Part shown: one piece after another, positions 35,672 to 42,940 of the stretch | Position numbering within the stretch: position 1 is the stretch's first letter | How the letters are laid out: every line of letters starts with the position of its first letter | NCBI RefSeq assembly: GCF_001687605.2 | Contig: NZ_CP016539.2 | Location: 2,386,501 to 2,450,500 of the forward strand | Origin: Planococcus plakortidis | Lineage (GTDB): Bacteria; Bacillota; Bacilli; Bacillales_A; Planococcaceae | DNA: 64,000 nucleotides | Reading direction: 5' to 3' | Notes under the pieces: model-generated | The model's database searches: none | What the model saw: the letters and a program-made list of their open reading frames with translations, nothing else | Told to the model about the DNA's origin: nothing | Position numbers and translations under genes: made by a program

Positions 35672-36400
35672 ATGAAAAAAGCATTCTTTACACTACTTGC
35701 AGCAGGCGCATTGGTCTTTTCTAGTTCAGCTACAGACGTCCAAAATACCGTGAACGCACAACCACAAAAAGCAGTCGCACAGAAAGCATCTGAGCCGGCG
35801 ATCGTCCAGGTTTCCAACAGCACGTATAAATTCAAATACGCTACAAACGTCCGCAGAGATGCCGGCACAAGCCACGGCGTCATCAAAGTCGCTCCTAAAG
35901 GCGCATCTGCAACTGTGACAAAATCCGCTACAATCGGCAGCGGCAAATGGTTCAAAGTCCGCACTGGCGGAACGCACGGCTGGGTACACAGCTCACTCGT
36001 GACTAAATCATCTGGTTCTGGCGTCGTCCAGGCTTCATCGAGCGTTTCTTCTTCAGCGGTCGTTTCCAAAGCGCTAGCACTTAAAGGCATCCCGTACCGT
36101 TTCGGCGGCACGACGCCAGCTGGCTTTGACTGCTCAGGATTCGTACAATATGCATTCAAACAAGCAGGCAAAAGCGTTTCACGCACGACGCTTTCCCAAT
36201 ATGCACAGTCTTATAAAGTTTCAAGCCCACGCCCAGGAGACTTGGTCTTCTTCGCGAACACTTACCGCCCAGGGATCTCACACGTTGGGATCTACATCGG
36301 GAACAACCAGTTCGTACACTCTGGCGGCGCTAAATCAGAAGTGAAAAGCTTGAACGGCCCATACTGGGGCAAGAAATTCCACAGCTTCAGACGTTTCTAA
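35672..36400 (+). CDS. secreted SH3-NlpC/P60 peptidoglycan hydrolase
   Basis: 242 residues: signal peptide (about 1-30), one bacterial SH3 domain (about 50-112, YATNVRRDAGTSHG... HGWVHSSLV), a Ser-rich linker, and a C-terminal NlpC/P60 domain. Catalytic Cys in GFDCSGFVQYAF near 152, His in GISHVGIYIG near 205, third residue in FVHSGG near 218. It cuts peptide cross-links in peptidoglycan outside the cell. GGAGGTACTG precedes the ATG. The WalR-type box upstream fits the known control of such autolysins by the essential WalRK system. Confidence 0.93.
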   Translation: MKKAFFTLLAAGALVFSSSATDVQNTVNAQPQKAVAQKASEPAIVQVSNSTYKFKYATNVRRDAGTSHGVIKVAPKGASATVTKSATIGSGKWFKVRTGGTHGWVHSSLVTKSSGSGVVQASSSVSSSAVVSKALALKGIPYRFGGTTPAGFDCSGFVQYAFKQAGKSVSRTTLSQYAQSYKVSSPRPGDLVFFANTYRPGISHVGIYIGNNQFVHSGGAKSEVKSLNGPYWGKKFHSFRRF

Positions 36401-36419
36401 GCTAAATATGTGATTCAGG

Positions 36420-36450
36420 GAGTATCCGAAATCTCGGGTGCTCTTTTTTT
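36420..36450 (+). terminator. terminator of the NlpC/P60 gene
   Basis: RNA stem GAGUAUCCGA/UCGGGUGCUC with two U-G pairs, loop of 4, then seven U. Confidence 0.85.
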
Positions 36451-36466
36451 GCGCATTTTTAAACTG

Positions 36467-36508
36467 AACGCAAAAAACAGCACGGGCACTGGCCTGCGCT
36501 GCTTTTTG
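36467..36508 (-). terminator. terminator of the GNAT-kinase operon
   Basis: Minus-strand stem GCAGCGCAGGC/GCCCGTGCTGT with wobble pairs, then TTTTTTG. Confidence 0.7.
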
Positions 36509-36520
36509 CGTTTTTCTACA

Positions 36521-37024
36521 TTAGAGGTGCCGCATATAGCGGACCGATACATGCCCCGAATCTTCCGGCATGTCGTACGCCGGTTCCTCGTATTGGAATT
36601 CGAAGCCGCGCGCTTCGTAGAACGGGATCGCCATGCCGTTGCCTTTGGCGACCGCGACCCATTGCGTCTTGGCGCCTCGGGATTTTTGGTCTTCTGTGAT
36701 CGCTTTGAGCAGTTTCGTGCCGATGCCTTGGTATTTGCGCTTCGGGTCCATATACAGTACATAGACTTCGGCCACTGCGTCATCCGTGAAGCCGCCGCCT
36801 CCTGCGCCGAGCACTTCTCCTTCGTCTACCGCGACGAACCAGCCGTTCCAGTCCTGGTTTGTGTTGCCGATTTCCTCACGTATGCGTGCTTCGTTATAGA
36901 ATTTCGCGATGACGCGTTCGATTTCTTTTTCCGGCAAGAGGCCAGCGTAGGTCACGCGGTTGCCGGCCGCGCAAACTTTGCGGATCCCTGCCGCGTCTTC
37001 CGGCTGTGCTATTCGGATGTCCAT
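36521..37024 (-). CDS. GNAT-family N-acetyltransferase
   Basis: About 167 residues. The acetyl-CoA-binding loop is YVLYMDPKRKYQGIGTKLLK near 85-105 (Q/R-x-x-G-x-G/A form), with GAGGGGFTDDAVAEV before it and AIPFYEARGFEF after it. The ATG at 37022-37024 is chosen because GGGGGAAAG lies before it. It is the last gene of a three-gene unit (P-loop kinase, 26-residue membrane peptide, this enzyme). The substrate is unknown. Confidence 0.88.
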   Translation of the reverse strand: MDIRIAQPEDAAGIRKVCAAGNRVTYAGLLPEKEIERVIAKFYNEARIREEIGNTNQDWNGWFVAVDEGEVLGAGGGGFTDDAVAEVYVLYMDPKRKYQGIGTKLLKAITEDQKSRGAKTQWVAVAKGNGMAIPFYEARGFEFQYEEPAYDMPEDSGHVSVRYMRHL

Positions 37025-37038
37025 GTTGCTTTCCCCCT

Positions 37039-37119
37039 TCACCTGATAATGGCGGATAAAATGAAGCCGGCAAGCATGCCGAGCGTGAAAAATAGAATGA
37101 GTTTGGGTGCTCTTTTCAT
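37039..37119 (-). CDS. 26-residue membrane micro-protein
   Basis: ATG at 37117-37119 preceded by AAAGGGGGAAAACG, stop TGA at 37039-37041. The peptide starts MKRAPKLILFFTLG and is a single membrane helix ending SAIIR. It sits between the kinase and acetyltransferase genes with tight spacing. The strong ribosome site and clean positive-inside helix support it as a real small protein; no known family. Confidence 0.55.
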   Translation of the reverse strand: MKRAPKLILFFTLGMLAGFILSAIIR

Positions 37120-37138
37120 CGTTTTCCCCCTTTAGTCA

Positions 37139-37732
37139 TTAATTGCTGATGAGATGATCGGCACTTGCTTTCGGTTTTACCGTCTCCAAGTAATGCGCTT
37201 CCGCTTTCCAATAACGTTGCTCGAACTTTTCCAGCTTCTTTTGCGTATCGGGGCTTTCCCTGTTGAACCGCTCACCGCGCGGGCTGTCGACATAGCAAAG
37301 GAAATCGAAATGCGCACGCCATTCGTCCCGTTGGAGAAACACGCCTTCTATGATGATGATCGCCTGTTCCGGAAGCGCAATGCGTTCTATCCGGTGCTGG
37401 TCCGTGGCTTCATCGTATGCCGCCAAGGAAAGTCCATTCGCCGTCCGGAGTGGCGCAAACAGCTCCCTTTTCAGCTGTTCCACATCCCATTGCAGGCCAT
37501 AATACTCTTTCCACGGCTCGGTTCCGGTTCCATACCGGCGCTTTCGTTCCACAATATAATCATCCAGATGGATAAGCACAGCGGGCACTCCCTGTTCTAC
37601 GTAATGGCCATGCAAAAAGTTTCCGATTGTCGTTTTTCCGGAACGGCTCAGCCCGTCGATTCCGACAACGATACGCTGGCCTTTTTCCGGCACCGGAATT
37701 TTAGCGGCCAATTGCAGGATTCCATTTTTCAT
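37139..37732 (-). CDS. uridine-kinase-like P-loop kinase
   Basis: 197 residues. Walker A is GLSRSGKTT near residue 26, followed by HLDDYIVERKRRYGTG near 55 and IIIEGVFLQRDEWR near 125, which is the order found in uridine kinase-like/phosphoribulokinase-fold proteins. It probably phosphorylates a small hydroxyl compound with ATP; the substrate is not known. First gene of the unit with the micro-protein and the GNAT enzyme. Confidence 0.82.
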   Translation of the reverse strand: MKNGILQLAAKIPVPEKGQRIVVGIDGLSRSGKTTIGNFLHGHYVEQGVPAVLIHLDDYIVERKRRYGTGTEPWKEYYGLQWDVEQLKRELFAPLRTANGLSLAAYDEATDQHRIERIALPEQAIIIIEGVFLQRDEWRAHFDFLCYVDSPRGERFNRESPDTQKKLEKFEQRYWKAEAHYLETVKPKASADHLISN

Positions 37733-37839
37733 TGCTTGTCCCCCCAGCGGTAGATTCTCGGCTATCGAAAGGATTTATCTTCATTACACAGAATTATACC
37801 TTAACGGTTAGGCCAATCCGAATAGGAGGAGGAAATTCA

Positions 37840-38217
37840 ATGATTGCGAAAATCGGGCAGGTCATGGTGTATGTCCGGGACCAGGATGCAGCCGCCAGGT
37901 TTTGGACAGAGCAGATGGGCTTTACGGTCATGCACGATGAGGAAAATGACGGCATGCGGTGGATCGAGATTGCGCCACGGAAAGATGCGGAGACGAGCAT
38001 CGTCTTGCACGACAAGAATTTGCTCGAACAGATGGATACGGGCTTGAGCCTGGAGACACCGTCGCTATTGTTTTACGCAACAGATTTCGAGCAGCTGCGC
38101 AATCGCTTGGCCGAAAAAGGCGTCACGGTCGGCGATATCGTTGAGATGCCGACGGGGCGCACCTTCAATTTCGCCGATCCGGAAGACAATTATTTCGCCG
38201 TACGCGAGACGGATTGA
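37840..38217 (+). CDS. VOC-family (glyoxalase/bleomycin-resistance fold) protein
   Basis: 125 residues, the normal size of a single VOC unit: beta strands GQVMVYVRDQDAAARFWTEQMGF at the start and GRTFNFADPEDNYFAVRE at the end, with the metal-type Glu/His pattern only partly visible. The ATG at 37840 has AGGAGGAGG in front; the longer ORF upstream is not coding. Many such proteins are uncharacterised enzymes acting on small molecules. Confidence 0.88.
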   Translation: MIAKIGQVMVYVRDQDAAARFWTEQMGFTVMHDEENDGMRWIEIAPRKDAETSIVLHDKNLLEQMDTGLSLETPSLLFYATDFEQLRNRLAEKGVTVGDIVEMPTGRTFNFADPEDNYFAVRETD

Positions 38218-38224
38218 AGCACGA

Positions 38225-38258
38225 AAAAGAGCTTGGAGAATTATCTCCAAGCTCTTTT
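38225..38258. terminator. bidirectional terminator between the VOC and peroxiredoxin genes
   Basis: Perfect 15-bp stem AAAAGAGCTTGGAGA/TCTCCAAGCTCTTTT, loop ATTA; serves the convergent genes on both sides. Confidence 0.95.
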
Positions 38259-38266
38259 CTATCGGA

Positions 38267-38770
38267 TTATTTCAAGTTCTTGCGGATGTACGCCGCGATC
38301 TTGCGCAATTCTTTTGCGTGCGGGCGGCCGAACGGGCTTGTTTGCTGTTGCTGATACATGATCTTGCCTTCCTCGTCGAGCAAATAATACGCCGGCTCGC
38401 CGTGGATGCCATGGTCCTCGTACGGGGAATCTTCGCCGTGATAATAGACACCGTACTGTTTCAGGATGTCTTCTGTCGCATCGGCCAGCACCGGGAAAGT
38501 CAAGCTGTGCTTGTCTTTCATGTCCTTGAGGTCTTGCTGGTTGTCCGTGGAAAGCGCCGTGAAATGTATGTCCTTGCCTTCGAAATACGATAGGCTGTCC
38601 TGGATTTCCTGCAATTCCTCATTGCACACCGGGCACCAGGAACCGCGGAAGAAAATGACGAAGCGCCATCCCGGGCGTTCGGTTATATCCTGTTGAAGCG
38701 AATATTCGCCGCCTTCAGCGCGCGGCAATGAAAACGAAGGGGCTAAATCCCCTAGTTGAAGTCTATTCAT
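38267..38770 (-). CDS. peroxiredoxin (AhpC/TSA, thioredoxin-like)
   Basis: About 167 residues. Thioredoxin fold with the reactive site FFRGSWCPVCNEELQEI near residue 47 (CPVC, a two-cysteine site) after the beta strand RFVIFFRG. FTALSTDNQQDLKDMK and FPVLADATEDILKQYG are the expected later blocks. It would reduce peroxides or act as a thiol-disulfide oxidoreductase in the cytoplasm. The ATG at 38768-38770 is behind GAGGAGGCATTCAC. Confidence 0.88.
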   Translation of the reverse strand: MNRLQLGDLAPSFSLPRAEGGEYSLQQDITERPGWRFVIFFRGSWCPVCNEELQEIQDSLSYFEGKDIHFTALSTDNQQDLKDMKDKHSLTFPVLADATEDILKQYGVYYHGEDSPYEDHGIHGEPAYYLLDEEGKIMYQQQQTSPFGRPHAKELRKIAAYIRKNLK

Positions 38771-38835
38771 GTGAATGCCTCCTCTGTTATACAAGTAATA
38801 TACCCGGAATAGTCTCCTTTAATCGTCTCCGCTGT

Positions 38836-39501
38836 TCATTTCCACTTCAATAAGCCCTTAAGGTCTGAAAAGACATAGTTTGGTTCGAGGCCGAGTTGTT
38901 CGACGGGCGCTTGTTTGCGGTTGATCCATGCCGTCCGGAAGCCGAAGTTCTTCGCTCCGGAAATGTCCCAGCCGTTCGAGGACATGAACAGCACTTCATC
39001 GCGCTCGATGCCCAATCGGCTCAATGCGTATTGATAAGCAGCTGGCGCCGGCTTGAATTGTCCGATGTCGTCGACGCTGAGGGCCTCGTCGAGCAAGCCT
39101 TGGATCCCTGCGTTCTCGATCAAGGGGTCAAGCATATCGTGTGAGCCGTTCGAGAACACGACGAGCTTGTGATTCTGCAGTTCACGCAGTACCGCTTCGG
39201 ATTCTTCGTAAAGCGGCAGATGTAAATAAGCGTCCATCAATTGGCGCTCAATGGCTTCCGTCGATTCGAGCCCCTCGCTTTCGAGTGCATATTTCAAGGC
39301 GCTGCGGGTGACTTCCGCAAAACTTATGTACTTCTCCATGAGCTGGCGCATCATGAAATATTCGACTTGCTTCGTGCGCCAGGTTTGGCTGATCGCTTCG
39401 CCGTGGCCCGGGAATAGTTCCTCGCATTGCTCTTTGATGGCGATGACGTCGAACAATGTGCCGTACACATCGAAGACGAACGCTTTGATCGGTTTGTCCA
39501 T
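38836..39501 (-). CDS. HAD-superfamily hydrolase, haloacid-dehalogenase type II-like
   Basis: 221 residues. Motif I FVFDVYGTLFD at 8-18 has the nucleophile Asp; motif II VVFSNGS near 113; motif III Lys in FKPAPAAYQYA near 148; motif IV FMSSNGWDISGAKNFGF near 170. This SSNxWD form is the signature of L-2-haloacid dehalogenases, but members with other substrates exist. The ATG is preceded by AGAGGGGGATC. It stands as a single gene. Confidence 0.87.
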   Translation of the reverse strand: MDKPIKAFVFDVYGTLFDVIAIKEQCEELFPGHGEAISQTWRTKQVEYFMMRQLMEKYISFAEVTRSALKYALESEGLESTEAIERQLMDAYLHLPLYEESEAVLRELQNHKLVVFSNGSHDMLDPLIENAGIQGLLDEALSVDDIGQFKPAPAAYQYALSRLGIERDEVLFMSSNGWDISGAKNFGFRTAWINRKQAPVEQLGLEPNYVFSDLKGLLKWK

Positions 39502-39569
39502 CTAGTGATCCCCCTCTACTTTCGCTACTTTTCCTTGTATCCCCGTTTGAGCGGAAAACTAACGGCATT

Positions 39570-39597
39570 AAAAAAAGCATCTTCTGTGAGATGCCGT
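39570..39597 (-). terminator. terminator downstream of the YhfM-like lipoprotein gene
   Basis: GCATCT/AGATGC stem, minus-strand TTTTTTT. Confidence 0.75.
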
Positions 39598-39655
39598 GGG
39601 AGTGTATTTAGTTGCCTCTTTTTCCTAAGCTTTAAGACTTTCGTTGAACCGCCCG

Positions 39656-40063
39656 TCAATCGAGCAGATGCTCTGATGAAAAAAAGCTGTACAGCCGTTC
39701 GGCATCGCGTTCTTCCATTGTATAGAGCGTATGGGTGTCTGCTGCATCCATGACGGACCCGTGATCTTCCGCGATCCATACATACAATTCCTGTTCACCG
39801 AAGCCCACTTTGAAATTCGGATCCACGACGTCTGCGACACCCGGGACTTTATCGGCGCGCAGAATGGCTTCTGCGAACAACTCGATCGTTTGTTCATCGG
39901 TTATTTCATAACGAGTGTTTTCTTTCACTTGCCCGAATCTTTCCATTTGGTGCAAGACGATTTTGTCGGCGGATTGTTGTTTAGCATTCAGCAAATTGTT
40001 CTGGCAGGATGATAGGAAGAATACCGAAACCAGGAGCACGAGGATGACTTGCAGTTTATTCAC
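39656..40063 (-). CDS. lipoprotein of unknown function (YhfM-like)
   Basis: 135 residues with a lipoprotein signal peptide (MNKLQVILVLLVSVFF, lipobox LSSC at about residues 17-20). The remainder (ADKIVLHQMERFG..., EITDEQTIELFAEAI, VWIAEDHGSVMD) resembles small Bacillus lipoproteins of the YhfM kind; function unknown. Its ATG overlaps the stop of the upstream P-loop gene by 4 bp, so the pair is translated together. Confidence 0.72.
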   Translation of the reverse strand: MNKLQVILVLLVSVFFLSSCQNNLLNAKQQSADKIVLHQMERFGQVKENTRYEITDEQTIELFAEAILRADKVPGVADVVDPNFKVGFGEQELYVWIAEDHGSVMDAADTHTLYTMEERDAERLYSFFSSEHLLD

Positions 40064-40629
40064 GCGCCATCACCCCTAGTGGCTATTTTAACAATGGAGG
40101 CAATCGCCGCTTCCACTTCGCCATTGTTTTCCAAACTAAACAGATAATCCGCCTCGCCTTCACTAGGAGTGACGCTAGGATTGCCGACAGATTCCTTTTG
40201 TTGACGTTCGAGTACGTCTTTGAATGAAGAAACGGTGCGCAAGATGGCGGTATCGCGCCGGGCTTGATCGATCCTTGTTCCCAACACCTCGTCCGCTATG
40301 TCAAAGTTTACCAGGACAGTGACGAAGCCTTTCATTTTGTAGAATTCCAGCAGCTTCAAGCGGCCTTGCCGGTTGCGGTTGGCGTTGCACAAAATGACAT
40401 GGCAATCGGTTCGTTCGACCGCATGATCAATGATCGTTTGGGTCAGGGCATATTTGATCGTATTCGCTCCCTCTTTCGGGACGAGTGCCGGATAATAGGT
40501 TTGCAGGAATTCTGCATGATTGTCCTGGTCGACGACAATAGCGTTGGCAAGCTGCCGCTCGAGCGCTTTGGCGAATGTCGTTTTTCCGCTATGGGTTTTG
40601 CCGACAGTGATGATCGCTACTCTCGCCAT
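40060..40629 (-). CDS. P-loop ATPase/small kinase of unknown substrate
   Basis: About 189 residues. Walker A TVGKTHSGKTTFAKAL near residues 8-22; DQDNHAEFLQTYYP near 35 and HVILCNANRNRQGRL near 78 look like an AAA_33-type zeta-toxin/kinase fold; ARRDTAILRTV follows as a lid region. The ATG at 40627-40629 is preferred; a GTG three codons upstream shares the same GGAG site. It is coupled to the following lipoprotein gene by a 4-bp overlap. Confidence 0.75.
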   Translation of the reverse strand: MARVAIITVGKTHSGKTTFAKALERQLANAIVVDQDNHAEFLQTYYPALVPKEGANTIKYALTQTIIDHAVERTDCHVILCNANRNRQGRLKLLEFYKMKGFVTVLVNFDIADEVLGTRIDQARRDTAILRTVSSFKDVLERQQKESVGNPSVTPSEGEADYLFSLENNGEVEAAIASIVKIATRGDGA

Positions 40630-40671
40630 AAATGCCACTCCATTCTTTTATCAAGCGGAGCCCGCCGCTTG

Positions 40672-41043
40672 CTATTGATTCGTCAGCGCGAATTCCTCGA
40701 CCTGCCCGTCCCATTTGATCTCCACTTTCAATTCGTCGCCTTGCTGGATGACCGCACAGCCTTCGCAGGTGCTTTTGCCGACCAGCACTTCGCCCCCGTC
40801 GACCATGGCGTTTCCACTCGATGCGCCGGCGGTCGATTCGATCGAATAGATGATCGAATCAGGCGGCGGTTCTTCGCCGGTGTAGACGATTTTTCCCGTT
40901 GCTTCCTTGCTGTCTGGCGACGTGACGTCAACTGTATAGAAAACGTCCCAATTATCGCCGCTCCCGTTAAAATTGTAGCGGTCGCCTTCCGCACATCCGC
41001 TTAAGATGAGCAGTATCGCCAATAACGATCCGATTTTTTTCAT
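40672..41043 (-). CDS. small secreted lipoprotein of unknown function
   Basis: 123 residues; signal MKKIGSLLAILLILSGC with lipobox LSGC at residues 14-17. The mature part contains two cysteines in STCEGCAVIQ and mostly beta-type sequence. The ATG follows AGAGGGGTC. It lies 20 bp after the alpha/beta hydrolase gene and 40 bp before the P-loop gene, on the same strand. No family recognised. Confidence 0.72.
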   Translation of the reverse strand: MKKIGSLLAILLILSGCAEGDRYNFNGSGDNWDVFYTVDVTSPDSKEATGKIVYTGEEPPPDSIIYSIESTAGASSGNAMVDGGEVLVGKSTCEGCAVIQQGDELKVEIKWDGQVEEFALTNQ

Positions 41044-41065
41044 GAGATGAAGACCCCTCTCCTGA

Positions 41066-41776
41066 TTAGTCGATGCGGCTTAGGAACAGTTCAAAGGTTT
41101 TCGCATGCAGTTCCGCCTGTTCGGCATGGACCAGATGCGACGCAAACGGGATGACCGAAACGTGGACATGATCATACTTGTCCGGGTAATACTGGACGCC
41201 TTTCGTTTCGTTCGGGTTGCCCTCGCCTGCGAGATAGAGGATCGGCGCGGCGATAGCGGACAGGTCTTTTGTTTCTTCGAATGGATACCAGTCCCGTTGC
41301 TGGCCGAGCGCAATGAGTTTCCGCCAATCACCTTTGTGCAATTGGTCGAAATACGCATTCGTTTCTTCGTATTCGAAAATCTGCTGCTGGTTGCGGGCTT
41401 CCTGTTCCCGCAGCTGCTCCCAATTGTCCGGCTGTTCCGCAGTGACGCCGGATATCGCCAGGCTTTTCACTTTGGAGGGGAATCGTTTCGCGAAGACGAT
41501 GCCGACCAAGGCCCCGAATGACGCCCCGACGATATGGGCCGTCTCGATGCCCAACTGGTCAAGCGTCTCGGCCAGATCCTGTGCATTGCGCTCAAAGATA
41601 TTGTCTAATTCCGTGCTGACGGAATCCCCGTGCCCGCGGAGGTCCGGCAAGATGATCCGGTAATGTTCCTTGAAATAATTGCGTTGGTATTCAAAGTCGC
41701 TGAGACCCGTCTGCAGCCCGCTGTGAAGGAATACGACCGCTTCTCCCTTACCGAAACTTTCGGTGTGTAAAATCAT
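41066..41776 (-). CDS. alpha/beta-hydrolase fold protein
   Basis: About 236 residues. The oxyanion HxG region is VVFLHSGLQTGLSDF near 15; DLRGHGDS near 44; the nucleophile elbow is VGASFGALVGI near 82; the catalytic Asp/His would be in the ILYLAGEGN region and in FASHLVHAEQ near 220. The ATG at 41774-41776 follows AGGGGAGATAAC. A general esterase/lyase-type enzyme; the substrate is unknown. Confidence 0.88.
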   Translation of the reverse strand: MILHTESFGKGEAVVFLHSGLQTGLSDFEYQRNYFKEHYRIILPDLRGHGDSVSTELDNIFERNAQDLAETLDQLGIETAHIVGASFGALVGIVFAKRFPSKVKSLAISGVTAEQPDNWEQLREQEARNQQQIFEYEETNAYFDQLHKGDWRKLIALGQQRDWYPFEETKDLSAIAAPILYLAGEGNPNETKGVQYYPDKYDHVHVSVIPFASHLVHAEQAELHAKTFELFLSRID

Positions 41777-41916
41777 GTTATCTCCCCTTATCTGGATGTC
41801 CCGGCCGCTTGTCACCAATCTTTTAAAATTGATAATATTGAAAATATGGATAATTCTAGTGTAACTTATTTCTCGTGTTTATACAGTACAAATTGTCAGG
41901 TTTTTACCGTTCCCGG

Positions 41917-41925
41917 TGGTATAAT
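41917..41925 (+). promoter_or_regulatory. extended -10 promoter for the 39-residue lipoprotein gene
   Basis: TGGTATAAT (41917-41925) is a consensus extended -10. No -35 at 17 bp is clear. A leader of about 100 nt with a small hairpin (CCTGC...GGCAGG) follows. Confidence 0.5.
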
Positions 41926-42031
41926 GGAATCAACAATAATCCATCCTCCTGCATCGAACGGCAGGTACTGGTGACGCCTATTCCCCTCTCCTTTTCTGCG
42001 CCTTGTACATAAATTTTGAGGAGGGGTTCCG

Positions 42032-42151
42032 ATGAAGCGCCAAGTAGTTGTGCTGTTTCTGGCCGGGGTGCTATTGCTTGCGGGATGCGGCGAACAGAAC
42101 AAAAAGCCGCAGTACGGGGCGATGGAACCGGTGGTTGCGGCAGAGATGTAA
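42032..42151 (+). CDS. 39-residue lipoprotein
   Basis: ATG at 42032-42034 behind GAGGAGGGGTTCCG, TAA at 42149-42151. MKRQVVVLFLAGVLLLAGC is a complete lipoprotein signal with lipobox LAGC; only about 21 residues remain after the cysteine. A promoter upstream and a strong terminator 40 bp downstream frame it as a single-gene unit. Function unknown. Confidence 0.6.
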   Translation: MKRQVVVLFLAGVLLLAGCGEQNKKPQYGAMEPVVAAEM

Positions 42152-42190
42152 CGTGGGATGGTGCAGGATTCCGGAGTGTGCCGCCGAAAG

Positions 42191-42230
42191 CCAAAAAAAC
42201 GGCAAAGCCGCTGCTTTGCCGTTTTTTGTT
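42191..42230 (+). terminator. terminator after the 39-residue lipoprotein gene
   Basis: 14-bp perfect stem AAAAAACGGCAAAG/CTTTGCCGTTTTTT with loop CCGCTG. Confidence 0.93.
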
Positions 42231-42313
42231 GCGCTTGTTCTCTTTGGGCTCCCTTTGTTTTTTCATAGTTCCATAGACTCCGGCTTGTTATATTGGAAGC
42301 AGGGGGAGTCGCC

Positions 42314-42853
42314 ATGTATAAAGTGTTTCTATATTCGCTTGTTTTTTCTATATTAGCGTTCATTGTGTGGGGGAGTTTCTTTGAAATTGAAATCAAAATC
42401 GCAATAAGCCTGATCATGCTGACGTTTCTGCCGGCTATCAGCAAGCGCTTTTACAGTTGGGACGCGACAATCCGAAAAATCAAGGCAGCCCTTTATGCAT
42501 CGCTGTTTTTGACTGGCTTTGCTTTGCTTCTGAGTATTGGTTCAATCATCAAAGGCCAACATATAGATTTCGCAAGTTTATGGTTCACGCTATTCTTGTT
42601 CTTGATTTTCCTGTTGGGATCCGTCGTATACGGGGTCCCGGTCTCGTCGTTTTCCGACCTGGCAACTGCCAGAGTGACACGCTATCGCTTTGCGCTCGCT
42701 TTTATCGTTCATCTAGGATTTGGCCTCATCTCTTACCTATTTCTCGGGCCGCTTATGTATTTCGCGTTGATTGTGGCCGTAGTGTTCTTCCTGTTCGATG
42801 AATTCTTGCGAAAACAGACATCGAAGCATCGCGAAACTAAAATGGCTACATAG
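42314..42853 (+). CDS. membrane protein of unknown function
   Basis: About 179 residues, five to six hydrophobic helices, with a conserved-looking loop VYGVPVSSFSDLATAR near residue 108. The ATG at 42314 follows GGGGGAGTCGCC. It has no partner gene; convergent with the copB gene and separated from it by a shared terminator. No family recognised. Confidence 0.7.
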   Translation: MYKVFLYSLVFSILAFIVWGSFFEIEIKIAISLIMLTFLPAISKRFYSWDATIRKIKAALYASLFLTGFALLLSIGSIIKGQHIDFASLWFTLFLFLIFLLGSVVYGVPVSSFSDLATARVTRYRFALAFIVHLGFGLISYLFLGPLMYFALIVAVVFFLFDEFLRKQTSKHRETKMAT

Positions 42854-42897
42854 CCTGCCAGCCGCCATACCGCCGTTCCATTCTGCCATCTAACCAA

Positions 42898-42932
42898 AAG
42901 AGCCTATACTCCCCGCGAGTATAGGCTCTTCT
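42898..42932. terminator. bidirectional terminator
   Basis: Perfect 14-bp stem AAGAGCCTATACTC/GAGTATAGGCTCTT, loop CCCGC, with T runs on both sides. Confidence 0.93.
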
Positions 42933-42940
42933 TTATCATT

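Noticed and set aside
41896-42444. 182-codon minus-strand frame
   Set aside because: It crosses the terminator and the 39-residue lipoprotein gene; no ribosome site; composition unlike a real protein.
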